Part shown: positions 42,919 through 51,216 of the stretch, in pieces
How the letters are laid out: the number at the start of each line of letters is the position of its first letter
How positions within the stretch are numbered: the first letter of the stretch is position 1
Source: Convivina praedatoris
Lineage (GTDB): Bacteria > Bacillota > Bacilli > Lactobacillales > Lactobacillaceae
Length of the DNA: 64,000 bases
Strand: one strand, 5' to 3'
Assembly: GCF_933208505.1 (NCBI RefSeq)
Contig: NZ_CAKOEU010000007.1
Notes under the pieces: model-generated
Told to the model about the DNA's origin: nothing
Database searches by the model: none
What the model saw: only the letters and a program-made list of their open reading frames with translations
Program-made: the position numbers and the translations under genes

Positions 42919-43263
42919 ATGTTCAATAAAATTCCTTTTTTCAATAAATTTTTTAACCGCAAACAAACCGCTGTCGATGAGTCTGATTGGCGCCAAACGA
43001 GTCAAGCATCAGTTTTCTTTTCAGGCTATAAGGATGAATTAACCTCTGAAACGCCTCAGGCAGAAATCGTTAGTCTACAAGCAGATTTTTTACAGCGCTT
43101 TGATGAGCGGATGCAGCAAAGATTAAAGAAAATTAGGAAAGCTGACGAACGCGACCAGTATATTATTGATGAAATTAACCAAGTTCGTCGATTTAGCCCG
43201 GAAATGTCGATTGAAATTCGAACTAAATTAGCTCAAATCAAGCACTCATTATTAGAAAAATAA
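42919..43263 (+). CDS. Small charged protein of unknown function
   Basis: A 114-residue soluble protein rich in Gln, Arg, Glu and Lys (LQRFDERMQQRLKKIRKADE), predicted helical. AGAGG precedes the ATG. No family recognised. It is divergent from the HTH protein. Confidence 0.6.
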   Translation: MFNKIPFFNKFFNRKQTAVDESDWRQTSQASVFFSGYKDELTSETPQAEIVSLQADFLQRFDERMQQRLKKIRKADERDQYIIDEINQVRRFSPEMSIEIRTKLAQIKHSLLEK

Positions 43264-43294
43264 TAAAAAACACTTAATTTTGCCATTTATTTTG

Positions 43295-43324
43295 TTGACA
43301 AAAGTATCTTATGCATGTTAAAAT
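43295..43324 (+). promoter_or_regulatory. Promoter of tRNA-Asn
   Basis: Perfect TTGACA (43295-43300), 18-base spacer, TAAAAT (43319-43324); the tRNA starts 26 bases later. Confidence 0.75.
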
Positions 43325-43350
43325 ATTTTTTGTTGAGTTATATATGTTTT

Positions 43351-43422
43351 TGCTCCATAGTTCAGCGGTAGAATAACGCACTGTTAATGCGCAGGTCCCT
43401 GGTTCGAATCCAGGTGGAGCAG
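43351..43422 (+). tRNA. tRNA-Asn (GTT)
   Basis: 72 nt cloverleaf with acceptor TGCTCCA/TGGAGCA, anticodon loop CTGTTAA (anticodon GTT) and T-loop TTCGAAT. CCA is not encoded. Single-tRNA unit with its own promoter and terminator. Confidence 0.96.
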
Positions 43423-43427
43423 TTTTC

Positions 43428-43463
43428 AAGTAGTCAGGTAACATTTACCTGACTACTTTTTAT
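43428..43463 (+). terminator. Terminator of tRNA-Asn
   Basis: Perfect 14-base stem AAGTAGTCAGGTAA/TTACCTGACTACTT with CAT loop and T tract. Confidence 0.9.
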
Positions 43464-43485
43464 TTCCCTAATATTAGAAACAAAT

Positions 43486-43518
43486 AAAAGAGGTTGGCTA
43501 AAACGCCAACCTCTTTAT
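43486..43518. terminator. Terminator of the HdeD-like gene
   Basis: AAAGAGGTTGGC/GCCAACCTCTTT perfect stem with TAAAAC loop. Confidence 0.85.
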
Positions 43519-43522
43519 CATT

Positions 43523-44038
43523 TTATAATGATGCTGCAATTAAACTAACCCCAAAGACGATAAGGTAAAAGGCAATCATATACACCAGCACTGTGGCTGC
43601 CATCAAAGGACTAAAGAGCAAGATGATTCCCAAGACCAAGCTAATTAGACCAAAGACCATCGTAACCCAGTACGCACCCCGACTAACCGGATTTAAGATT
43701 CTAGCAAAATAAAGACCTGAAACAGAATCAAGAATGAACCAGATGGCAAACAAGAAACCGATTGTGCCAATTCCCAAACCAAGATGGAAAATAAAGACAA
43801 AGCCCACTAGAATATCAAAAGCGATACTAAACATCCGCCACCCTGAAATTGGAATCCCAGCTTGATTAGCTCTAACAGCTGAAACAGTACTAGTAATAGC
43901 CTGAATCCAAGCTAAAATACCAAAGATATAAGACAGTGAAATAATTGTTTCTAATGGTTGACTAAAGATCATGAAGGCAAAAATAATGAAAACTACCCCA
44001 GATAGAATACCAAACCAATTAATGTGACGATGCTCCAT
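43523..44038 (-). CDS. HdeD/DUF308 family membrane protein
   Basis: A 171-residue, six-helix protein made of three helix pairs; paralogue of 2425-2949 over its whole length (for example FIFHLGLGIGTIGFLFAIWFI-type and LFSPLMAATVLVYM blocks). AAAAGGAG lies five bases before the ATG, which also fixes the start of the paralogue. Role unproven; HdeD is tied to acid stress in E. coli. Confidence 0.85.
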   Translation of the reverse strand: MEHRHINWFGILSGVVFIIFAFMIFSQPLETIISLSYIFGILAWIQAITSTVSAVRANQAGIPISGWRMFSIAFDILVGFVFIFHLGLGIGTIGFLFAIWFILDSVSGLYFARILNPVSRGAYWVTMVFGLISLVLGIILLFSPLMAATVLVYMIAFYLIVFGVSLIAASL

Positions 44039-44098
44039 AAGTTACTCCTTTTATGCGTTTATTTACTTGCACAGTATGCACCTTTAAAGGTTAAAAAG

Positions 44099-44130
44099 AA
44101 AGAGCCCAGCCTAAGCTGAGCTCTTGATAA
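44099..44130 (-). terminator. Terminator of the ABC-2 exporter operon
   Basis: AAGAGCCCAGC/GCTGAGCTCTT stem with one mismatch, followed leftward by a T-rich tract. Confidence 0.75.
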
Positions 44131-44133
44131 TTT

Positions 44134-44898
44134 TTAAACACTGCGACGTTTAAAAATCAAATAAGCAATTACATAGATAACCAATAGATAGAGCCCAAAG
44201 ACCAATAGTGGCACCCACATATCGGTTTTAAAGGCCTGCTGACTAATCATATTCAAGGTTTTTAGATCAGCACCGCTACGGCCATAATAGTTAATTAACT
44301 GTTCTAATTGCAAAGGATTCCACTTCAATGGCTCCCAGAGGCTAACAAGATAACTCGATAGGGCTCCCAATACACTGGTTCCCACCATCATCAAAACTCC
44401 TAACCCAATAGCGGCTCCAGAACTTTTAACAATGTTACTTACCAATAGTACTAGGGCCGTCACAAATGCCATGTCTAGAATGGAACTAACTACATAAGTT
44501 CCCATGGCTGGCCAAACTAACTTCATCGTTGCTGCTGGAATATCATTGGCAAAAATTAATTTACCAATCATAGTTGCGATAAAGGCTACTAACAACATTA
44601 CCAAGTAGGCAGCAATGTAGTAGATCACCTTACTAAGGAAAACCGCACCACGACTGTAACTACGCGATAGCAAAGGCCGAATCGTTCCGAAGCTAAATTC
44701 CTGGGTAAAAATCAAGGCTGACATAACAATGGCCCCAATGTAAGCCACCGCACTACCACCACCAAAACTCAACAATTCAACTGGAGTAGGATTAATTTTA
44801 ATCATAGCAATTGGAACGATAAAAGCAATTAATAACCAAATATAAATTCGGTTCTGTTTCCAGGATTTAAGAAATTCCTGTTTGAGTAACGTTAACAT
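44134..44898 (-). CDS. ABC-2 exporter permease
   Basis: A 254-residue, six-helix ABC-2 permease, homologous to the next gene (both begin MLTL-KQE-K--KQNR-YIWLL and end in YLIFKRRSV/YWIFQRRSV). Such pairs form lantibiotic- or bacitracin-resistance exporters or unknown peptide and lipid exporters. AAGGAG before the ATG. Third gene of the operon. Confidence 0.85.
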   Translation of the reverse strand: MLTLLKQEFLKSWKQNRIYIWLLIAFIVPIAMIKINPTPVELLSFGGGSAVAYIGAIVMSALIFTQEFSFGTIRPLLSRSYSRGAVFLSKVIYYIAAYLVMLLVAFIATMIGKLIFANDIPAATMKLVWPAMGTYVVSSILDMAFVTALVLLVSNIVKSSGAAIGLGVLMMVGTSVLGALSSYLVSLWEPLKWNPLQLEQLINYYGRSGADLKTLNMISQQAFKTDMWVPLLVFGLYLLVIYVIAYLIFKRRSV

Positions 44899-44921
44899 AT
44901 TTTCTCCTTATGACTTGTTAC

Positions 44922-45698
44922 TTACACACTGCGCCGTTGGAAAATCCAATAAGCACCAGCATAGATGGCTAAAGTATATAGACAGTAGGCCGTCACCAAC
45001 TGTGAAACGGTTAGACCCAAGGCTTGATACATTAAGTCGGGTTGCCCACCTAAGCGACCAATGTTTTGAATGCCCAAAAAGACCTGTAAAGGCCCCCACT
45101 TTAAGATAGGGACTTGTTGAATCAAGAAACTTGATAATGCGGTTAGAGCCGGAATACCGTACACCATTATCACGCCTAAAGCGACCGCAGCCCCAGATGT
45201 CTTAACCATATTAACCACCAATAGGACTAGACCAGCGATGAAAATCATCTGGAGCATAGTTTCCCCAACCGTTTTAAAAATAACTTCCCAGCCATTGCCC
45301 GTTGGATCACCATATTGTAAATTCATATTAAATTGTGGGGCGAATAGGACCTTTCCCACCATAGTTCCTAGAAAATCGGCTAAAAACAGTCCGATAAAAC
45401 TCGACCAAATTACAATAATTTTACTGATAAAGATGACCGCTCGATTAAAACGACGTGATAACAGTGGTCGAATCGTCCCGTAGGTAAATTCTTGTGAGGT
45501 GAAAAGCGCCGTTAGGATAATACCAAGTAAATTAACTAGCAAGAGCCCCTGACCCAAATTAAGGATACCCGTCTCCATCCGTTGATCTGGGAAAAAACCT
45601 AGAATAAAAATAGGGAACAGGAACATCGTTAGCAACCAAATATGCATCCGATTTTGTTTGAAAGCTTTAAAATATTCCTGTTTAATTAAAGTCAGCAT
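44922..45698 (-). CDS. ABC-2 exporter permease
   Basis: A 258-residue, six-helix permease, tandem duplicate of the gene downstream, with which it presumably forms a heterodimer. The start lies five bases after the ATPase stop, and its ribosome binding site AAGAGG overlaps the end of the ATPase gene. Substrate unknown; no two-component system of the BceRS type is adjacent. Confidence 0.85.
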   Translation of the reverse strand: MLTLIKQEYFKAFKQNRMHIWLLTMFLFPIFILGFFPDQRMETGILNLGQGLLLVNLLGIILTALFTSQEFTYGTIRPLLSRRFNRAVIFISKIIVIWSSFIGLFLADFLGTMVGKVLFAPQFNMNLQYGDPTGNGWEVIFKTVGETMLQMIFIAGLVLLVVNMVKTSGAAVALGVIMVYGIPALTALSSFLIQQVPILKWGPLQVFLGIQNIGRLGGQPDLMYQALGLTVSQLVTAYCLYTLAIYAGAYWIFQRRSV

Positions 45699-45703
45699 AG
45701 CGA

Positions 45704-46618
45704 TTATGCCTCTTCTTTTTTATTATCTTTTAGCAAGTTAAGCAGATGCTCTTCTAAGTTCTCCTCAGCCGTATTAATAGTTTTCACTTCTAACTTAGCT
45801 TCCGTAACCTTAGCTAAGACATCTTGGACTGTCATGCCGTCAACCTTGTTGATAATAACGCGATCACCATCAAGATGAGCTTGCCAATTGTACTTTTTCG
45901 TCAGTGACAGCAAAGCCTGATTATCATTAGTCTTAATTAAAATCTGAGTCTGACCGTTTTGCAGAAATTCTTCCATGCTGGCTGTTTTAATAATTTTACC
46001 CTGGTTAATGATAACCAAATCGTCTGCCAAACGTTGTAATTCATCCAGCAAGTGACTAGAAATCAAGAAGGAAACACCCTTGTTGGCTAAGGAACGAATT
46101 AATTCACGTACATCGTGAACTGACTGAGGATCCAATCCATTCATTGGTTCATCTAAGATGACCAACTTTGGGTTACGAACCAAAGAAATCGCAATACCTA
46201 AGCGTTGTTTCATTCCCAGCGAAAAGTTTTTAGCCTTACGCTTACCAAATTTATCCCCATCAATGCCAGTTTGGTGCATCAATTCTGGGATATTAACTGC
46301 TTCTTTAGTTTCCATGGCATATAGATTCAGATGGTCTAAAGCCGTTAAATTAGGGTAAATGGAAGGATACTCAATCAAATTACCCATTTTATCCAGCGCT
46401 TTATGATTACTGAAAGTTACTGGTTGGTTATCAAAGGTAATATCTCCTGATGAATAAGACATCAAACCAGTGATTGCCCGCATTGTCGTTGATTTACCAG
46501 CCCCATTAGGCCCAATCAAACCAACAATTCGACCAGCTTCCACATTAAAGGAAACTTGGTCCATGGCCTTATAATGACCAAAGTTTTTTGAAACGTTTCT
46601 CAATTCTAGCAACGCCAT
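45704..46618 (-). CDS. ABC exporter ATPase (bacitracin/lantibiotic-export type)
   Basis: A 304-residue ATPase with Walker A GPNGAGKST at about 37-45, signature FSLGMKQRLGIA near 137, Walker B LVILDEPMNGLDP and H-loop SSHLLDEL. The LGMKQR signature and C-terminal tail of about 90 residues are typical of BcrA/LanF-like exporters. First gene of a three-gene operon; AGGAG lies 11 bases before the ATG. Confidence 0.88.
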   Translation of the reverse strand: MALLELRNVSKNFGHYKAMDQVSFNVEAGRIVGLIGPNGAGKSTTMRAITGLMSYSSGDITFDNQPVTFSNHKALDKMGNLIEYPSIYPNLTALDHLNLYAMETKEAVNIPELMHQTGIDGDKFGKRKAKNFSLGMKQRLGIAISLVRNPKLVILDEPMNGLDPQSVHDVRELIRSLANKGVSFLISSHLLDELQRLADDLVIINQGKIIKTASMEEFLQNGQTQILIKTNDNQALLSLTKKYNWQAHLDGDRVIINKVDGMTVQDVLAKVTEAKLEVKTINTAEENLEEHLLNLLKDNKKEEA

Positions 46619-47106
46619 ACTTTTTGCATCTCCTGTTCTTACGACAAAATTAATTCCTATTAAATATAATACTAATTTTATTATACTAATCTAACGGCTA
46701 AAAGTATCATGCCTAATTTGACCATTAGCAATAACTTTCATAATAGCAATAAATGGTACAAATTTAAAGTAGACCGCTAGTAGCTACTACCAATTTATCC
46801 CTAAGATTAATTATAGAAAAATCAGCTTAAAGTAAGATAAAAATAAAAGGCAATCTAGCTAAGCTAGATTGCCTTTATATTCGCAGTGGGTTACCTAACA
46901 GATGCAGGGGAGAGAAGGTATAAATTAGGTTTAGAGAGAAGTATTTATAGATGCATCCGCTAAGTAAATAACCACTTTGTGATACCTCGTCGATATCATT
47001 AGATGAATTGTATTCCACCTACATTAAACAGAAATTAAAGTAATAATTGGTTTAGCCGGAAAATATAAATTTTAAAGGGCAACTTAATCCAATCAAAGGC
47101 TATAAA
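46619..47106. other. Intergenic region without a gene
   Basis: All frames are short and lack ribosome binding sites. The only clear element is the hairpin at 46845-46878. The 220 bases to the right of it show no repeat or promoter that I can support beyond AT-richness. Confidence 0.5.
46845..46878. terminator. Bidirectional terminator-like hairpin
   Basis: Perfect stem AAAGGCAATCTAGCT/AGCTAGATTGCCTTT. No gene ends directly beside it. Confidence 0.6.
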
Positions 47107-48366
47107 TTAAAGGGCAGTGCCTTGTACCTTACCCAAGAAATATTTCTTCTTCCCACGGCGGACTAGTACATATTTACCATCATAGTTGGCCCTTGGATCG
47201 ACCATTGTTTCAAGATCCGTAATTTTAATCCCATTAACGTGAATTGCCCCGTTGCTAACATCTTCACGGGCCTGTCGCTTAGACTTATCAATGCCGGCCG
47301 CAACAATAAAATCAACAATATTTTGCGGTTCATTCATAATATCAAAACTAGGGACCCCAGCAAATACATCACCAATCTGTTCTGTTGTTAATTCACTAAC
47401 ATCTCCACTAAAGAGCGCTGCTGACAATTGTTCGGCTTCTTCAACTGCCGCCTGTCCATGCACAAAACGGGTCACTTCTTGAGCCAAACGGCGCTGCCCA
47501 AGACGATTACCAGGATTTTCAGCTACTTCTTGTGCCAAATCATCAATTTCTTCGGGACTAAGGAAGGTGAAGTACTTCAGATACTTCACCACATCAGCAT
47601 CACTTTGATTAAACCAGAATTGATAGAAAGTATAAGGAGAAGTCTTTTTAGGATCTAACCAAATGGCATTTCCTTCTGATTTACCAAATTTCTTACCAGT
47701 CGAATCAGTCATTAGTGGGATGGTCAAACCAAAGGCAGAGGCTCCATTTCCTTCAATAGTATGAATCAAATCAACTCCAGCGGTAATGTTTCCCCACTGA
47801 TCTGATCCGCCAATTTGAAGACGTACATTTTCACGTCGCCATAGTTGTAGAAAATCAATCGCTTGTAAAATTTGGTAAGTGAATTCAGTATAAGAAATAC
47901 CCGTTGCCAACCGCGAAGCCACCACATCCTTTTTCAACATCACGTTGATTGAAAAAAGTTTTCCATAATCTCGTAAAAATTCCGGTAAAGTTAATTGCCC
48001 CAACCATTCATTATTATTGACAATTTTGGTGCCATCACTACCAAACAATTTAGTAACTTGTTGGCTAATGCCAACCTCATTAGTAGCCAACTGTCCCGTA
48101 CTTAGCAGTTGCCGTTCCGTTGTAGGCCGGGGATCCCCAATGGCCCCCGTAACACCGCCCACGATAATAACTGCTTTACCACCTGCATTTTGGAAGCGTT
48201 TTAAGACCATAAAAGGAATTAAATGGCCCAAGTGCAAAGAATCCGCTGTCGGATCGGTCCCAACATAAGCACCAATTTGCCCATTATCCATTGCTTCTAA
48301 CAGACCAGCTTCATCAGTCACCTGGTTCAAGGCTCCACGCCACTTTAAATCTTCAATAAAATTCAT
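47107..48366 (-). CDS. tyrS: Tyrosyl-tRNA synthetase
   Basis: A 419-residue class I synthetase charging tRNA-Tyr. The HIGH-type motif HLGH is in TADSLHLGHLIPFM near residue 48, the KMSKS-type loop is KFGKSEG near 232, and the C-terminal S4 RNA-binding domain covers about 350-419. The ATG at 48366 has AAGGAG six bases upstream; the longer frame to 48405 overlaps the terminator of its T-box leader. Expression depends on uncharged tRNA-Tyr, whose gene is at 2140. Confidence 0.96.
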   Translation of the reverse strand: MNFIEDLKWRGALNQVTDEAGLLEAMDNGQIGAYVGTDPTADSLHLGHLIPFMVLKRFQNAGGKAVIIVGGVTGAIGDPRPTTERQLLSTGQLATNEVGISQQVTKLFGSDGTKIVNNNEWLGQLTLPEFLRDYGKLFSINVMLKKDVVASRLATGISYTEFTYQILQAIDFLQLWRRENVRLQIGGSDQWGNITAGVDLIHTIEGNGASAFGLTIPLMTDSTGKKFGKSEGNAIWLDPKKTSPYTFYQFWFNQSDADVVKYLKYFTFLSPEEIDDLAQEVAENPGNRLGQRRLAQEVTRFVHGQAAVEEAEQLSAALFSGDVSELTTEQIGDVFAGVPSFDIMNEPQNIVDFIVAAGIDKSKRQAREDVSNGAIHVNGIKITDLETMVDPRANYDGKYVLVRRGKKKYFLGKVQGTAL

Positions 48367-48385
48367 TATTTTCTCCTTTTTATAC

Positions 48386-48605
48386 AAAAAAGCCATCCTA
48401 ATCAACCATGATTAGGACGGCTAGACCGTGGTACCACCTAAATTGTAGGCAAAAACGCCCACCACTTCGTCAGCTATAACGTGACCACCGCTCATCGAAT
48501 GCCTGTTGTGTAACTCAAGTATAGAACGGATTAGCTCTCAGCGACCGCTAATTTTCTGATACGCGTTATTTATACCCTTTGCCAACAGATGATATTGCTA
48601 TTGTA
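48386..48605 (-). promoter_or_regulatory. Tyr-specific T-box riboswitch
   Basis: Reading leftward, the leader carries the T-box sequence TAGGTGGTACCACGG (about 48425-48439), then a terminator AGCCGTCCTAATC/GATTAGGATGGCT with T6 (48386-48422). A Tyr codon TAC lies in the expected specifier loop at 48519-48521 (context TTCTATACTTGAG). Uncharged tRNA-Tyr would stabilise the antiterminator and switch on tyrS. Confidence 0.92.
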
Positions 48606-48649
48606 TCAAAAATAGAATTCAGTGTAAATTTTCAATCCATAAATATCAC

Positions 48650-48678
48650 TTGACTTTCTACCTGAGCCCTTCTAAAGT
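48650..48678 (+). promoter_or_regulatory. Promoter of the pspC gene
   Basis: TTGACT (48650-48655), 17-base spacer, TAAAGT (48673-48678), 30 bases before the start codon. Confidence 0.7.
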
Positions 48679-48707
48679 TAAGATACTTAAATTCAAGGAG
48701 AAATCTA

Positions 48708-48959
48708 ATGACTGGAAAGAAATTTGCTCGTTCCACTAGTAACCGCGTCCTGGGTGGCGTATTAGGTGGGATTTCTAATTATTTTGATTGGGATGCCAAT
48801 TTAGTTCGCTTGGTATTTGTTGTCCTATCAGTAATGGTTGGCTTTTTCCCACTACCATTGGCCTATGTATTGGCTTGGATGCTTATTCCCGATGATAAAC
48901 ATCTTGATTCAAGCGATGCTGATGTGCGTCGTGATGTAACCCCCGAAGATCATGATTAA
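48708..48959 (+). CDS. PspC domain membrane protein
   Basis: An 83-residue protein with the PspC domain (RVLGGVLGGISNYFDWDANLV then one long hydrophobic helix ending WMLIPDD) and an acidic tail. PspC proteins sense or answer envelope stress. CAAGGAG precedes the ATG; a terminator follows. Single-gene unit. Confidence 0.9.
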   Translation: MTGKKFARSTSNRVLGGVLGGISNYFDWDANLVRLVFVVLSVMVGFFPLPLAYVLAWMLIPDDKHLDSSDADVRRDVTPEDHD

Positions 48960-48975
48960 TAGATTATTATGACTA

Positions 48976-49008
48976 ACAAAAGCCGTCTCGGATTGAGACG
49001 GCTTTTGT
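48976..49008. terminator. Bidirectional terminator
   Basis: ACAAAAGCCGTCTC/GAGACGGCTTTTGT perfect stem with GGATT loop, between convergent genes. Confidence 0.9.
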
Positions 49009-49019
49009 TGTATCCATTT

Positions 49020-49916
49020 TTAACAAATACTACTCAAAAAATCCAATTTAGCCTGATGAATCGTCGGGTTATCAAAATCGTCAATCCCATGGTTAGCATC
49101 GGCTACCCATAGGGTATGAGCCGGTCGGCCAACCATTTTTAGATATTTTCGACCTAAGTCAACACTTTGTAAATAAGGGACTACTCGATCAGCCGTACCA
49201 GCTAAAAGCATGACTGGTGGCATTTTGGTGGTGAAATAGTTAGACGGATTAGCTTGAGCTACCTTTTCAGGTACTTTATGAGGGGCTCTCTTCCCCAACG
49301 CTATACCTTCAAACGAGAATGGTAAACCACATTCCTGAAATTTAGGTTGAATTGCTAGTTGTTGAAACTGTTGGTGGAATTGATCTAATTCATAAGGGCC
49401 ATATAGGCCAATTATGCCGCTAATTGTTGGAAAAGAAGTTTGAAAACTTTTACCAGGCATATGACCCAAATTAGTTTTAGCTGAAAAGCTAGCCCCCGCC
49501 AACAAAGCCAATTGGGCACCACTAGATTCACCTATTAAAAAGAAACGGCTACTGTCTAAGCAATATTGGTCAGCATGTGCTTGACAATATTCAATCACTG
49601 CCCGAATTTCAGCAACTTGATTAGGAAAATTAATGGAATTTACCGAATTAAGACTGTAATTAGGGCTAGCCACGGCATAGCCATCATCAACAAATCGCAA
49701 ACTAGGATGTAGTTTATAAGATGACTTTTCGCCTCGTAATAGACCACCTCCATACAAGTCAATAATAAGTGGAAAGGGGCCTGATCCTACCGGTAAGTAC
49801 AAATCTAAATAGTGGCGTACTCCCCGCCCATAGGGTAAGTCTTTTATAATCCGTTCAGTTTTTACATCAAGGACTACTGGCTCAAATTGATATGTGTGAT
49901 CTTTGAATAACATCAT
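49020..49916 (-). CDS. Alpha/beta hydrolase (carboxylesterase type)
   Basis: About 298 residues. The oxyanion-hole segment is LYGGGL (HGGG in the family, here Tyr for His), the nucleophile elbow GESSGA near 134, the Asp in GTADRVVP and the His in ANHGIDDF near the end. This is a cytoplasmic esterase of the hormone-sensitive-lipase/acetylesterase group with unknown ester. The start is uncertain: ATG ATG at 49916/49913 or an upstream GTG at 49925; ribosome binding sites are weak. A perfect parS site sits just upstream. Confidence 0.8.
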   Translation of the reverse strand: MMLFKDHTYQFEPVVLDVKTERIIKDLPYGRGVRHYLDLYLPVGSGPFPLIIDLYGGGLLRGEKSSYKLHPSLRFVDDGYAVASPNYSLNSVNSINFPNQVAEIRAVIEYCQAHADQYCLDSSRFFLIGESSGAQLALLAGASFSAKTNLGHMPGKSFQTSFPTISGIIGLYGPYELDQFHQQFQQLAIQPKFQECGLPFSFEGIALGKRAPHKVPEKVAQANPSNYFTTKMPPVMLLAGTADRVVPYLQSVDLGRKYLKMVGRPAHTLWVADANHGIDDFDNPTIHQAKLDFLSSIC

Positions 49917-49930
49917 CTTCACCACTCAAC

Positions 49931-49946
49931 TGTTTCACGTGAAACA
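49931..49946. promoter_or_regulatory. parS site (ParB/Spo0J binding)
   Basis: TGTTTCACGTGAAACA matches the bacterial parS consensus at all 16 positions, and the symmetry extends to 22 bases (49928-49949). It lies about 3.3 kb from dnaA, where ParB sites cluster in Firmicutes. It nucleates ParB spreading and SMC loading for chromosome segregation. parA/parB are not in this window. Confidence 0.95.
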
Positions 49947-49962
49947 GTTTATCTCTATTTAC

Positions 49963-50130
49963 TCAGTTAGAATTATTGCGGTTATCCCAAATAAAGGCAA
50001 TTAACAGTACAATTGTTGCCAAATTAGCCGCAATTAACGATAAATCGGTTGACTTCAAGATCCAACTTACTAATGAAAGGAACATAAGTAGCAAAGAAAT
50101 AATAATCGTAATAACAGTAGTTTGTTTCAT
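49963..50130 (-). CDS. Small two-helix membrane protein
   Basis: A 55-residue protein, MKQTTVITIIISLLLMFLSL, then a short polar turn (LKSTDLS) and a second helix (NLATIVLLIAFIW) with polar tail DNRNNSN. GGGAG lies seven bases before the ATG. It sits between parS and the CorA-like gene. No family recognised. Confidence 0.6.
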   Translation of the reverse strand: MKQTTVITIIISLLLMFLSLVSWILKSTDLSLIAANLATIVLLIAFIWDNRNNSN

Positions 50131-50232
50131 TTTATTCTCCCTGTGATAATCACATACATAATGGTAGTTAACATCCCTAATAATAGCAAAAACAAGTCGA
50201 TTATAATACCGCCAGTTTTATCCATCAAGGGC

Positions 50233-50266
50233 AACAAAAAAAGCCCAACCACCGTTGCGCTTTACT
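50233..50266 (-). terminator. Terminator of the CorA-like gene
   Basis: Reading leftward, AAGCGCAAC/GTTGGGCTT stem (one mismatch) with T7; it overlaps the stop codon. Confidence 0.7.
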
Positions 50267-51185
50267 TTCGTAAAAAGCCATATCGATAAAAAATATAAGT
50301 GGCCCCACCCATTAAGAGTAGGGTAATAAAAATCGTAATCAGCCAACCACTTTCACCTTCGGCAAAGGGGAGGTACTTAACATTTTCACCATAAAAACCA
50401 GATACCATCGTTGGAATAGTTAAGACAATAGAATAAACCGTCAAAACCTTCATCGTCCAGTTCAAATCACGACTACCTAAATTACCAATCGCATCACTAA
50501 CAGCATTAATCACTTCCATTGCTAGTCCAGCCATGTCTTTGGCTTGATCAACTTCCACCCGTACAGCATCTAAATAATCCAAATCTTGTTCAGAAATCTT
50601 ATTTTGATAACCCCGGCGCAATTGATCAAACATGATTAAATTATTAGCCAACGAATTTTGTAAATAAATCATCTGAATTTGAAGATGTAACAAATCGTTA
50701 GTTTGCTTAGTTAAATGCTTACGATTACCAAACTGAGCTTGAATAGCTCGCCGTTGACGATTAATTTCGGTAATCTGATCCGCATACTGGGTCATTAATG
50801 GATAAATTCCGGTAATCATAAATTCGAACACCGTCATTTGATCCTCTGAATTACGCACCATATCTTTATCAGGCTCAAGAATACTTTTTTTAATGTAATC
50901 GGTCGCTCGATTAGCAAAAGTATATAAATCACCCTTAACAATGACAAAACCTACCGGACGGGTTAATACTGGCTCTGGTTGCGCCGAAATGACATCCATA
51001 ATAATCAAAGTTTCATCAGCATCTGAGTCAAACTCCATGCGCACACTTTCGTTTTTATCAACAGCATACCCGAGAATTTGATCAGTTAAATGATTTTCAT
51101 GAATCAACTGATACTCATCCTCAGAAGTCATATTCGTCACATGGTACCACTTGAAACGGGGTGTCTCTTTTAACATTTCAATCAT
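50262..51185 (-). CDS. CorA family protein with GEN in place of GMN
   Basis: A 307-residue CorA-fold protein: cytoplasmic domain, long helix, and two C-terminal membrane helices. The pore signature reads YGENVKYLP near residue 270 instead of YGMN. The Met is replaced by an acidic Glu, which should alter ion selectivity or gating. The paralogue at 20717 keeps GMN. AGGAGGGGG precedes the ATG. It follows yidC after 31 bases and may be in the rnpA-yidC transcript. Confidence 0.85.
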   Translation of the reverse strand: MIEMLKETPRFKWYHVTNMTSEDEYQLIHENHLTDQILGYAVDKNESVRMEFDSDADETLIIMDVISAQPEPVLTRPVGFVIVKGDLYTFANRATDYIKKSILEPDKDMVRNSEDQMTVFEFMITGIYPLMTQYADQITEINRQRRAIQAQFGNRKHLTKQTNDLLHLQIQMIYLQNSLANNLIMFDQLRRGYQNKISEQDLDYLDAVRVEVDQAKDMAGLAMEVINAVSDAIGNLGSRDLNWTMKVLTVYSIVLTIPTMVSGFYGENVKYLPFAEGESGWLITIFITLLLMGGATYIFYRYGFLRK

Positions 51186-51216
51186 GATAACCCCCTCCTA
51201 TACATACAAGCTATAA

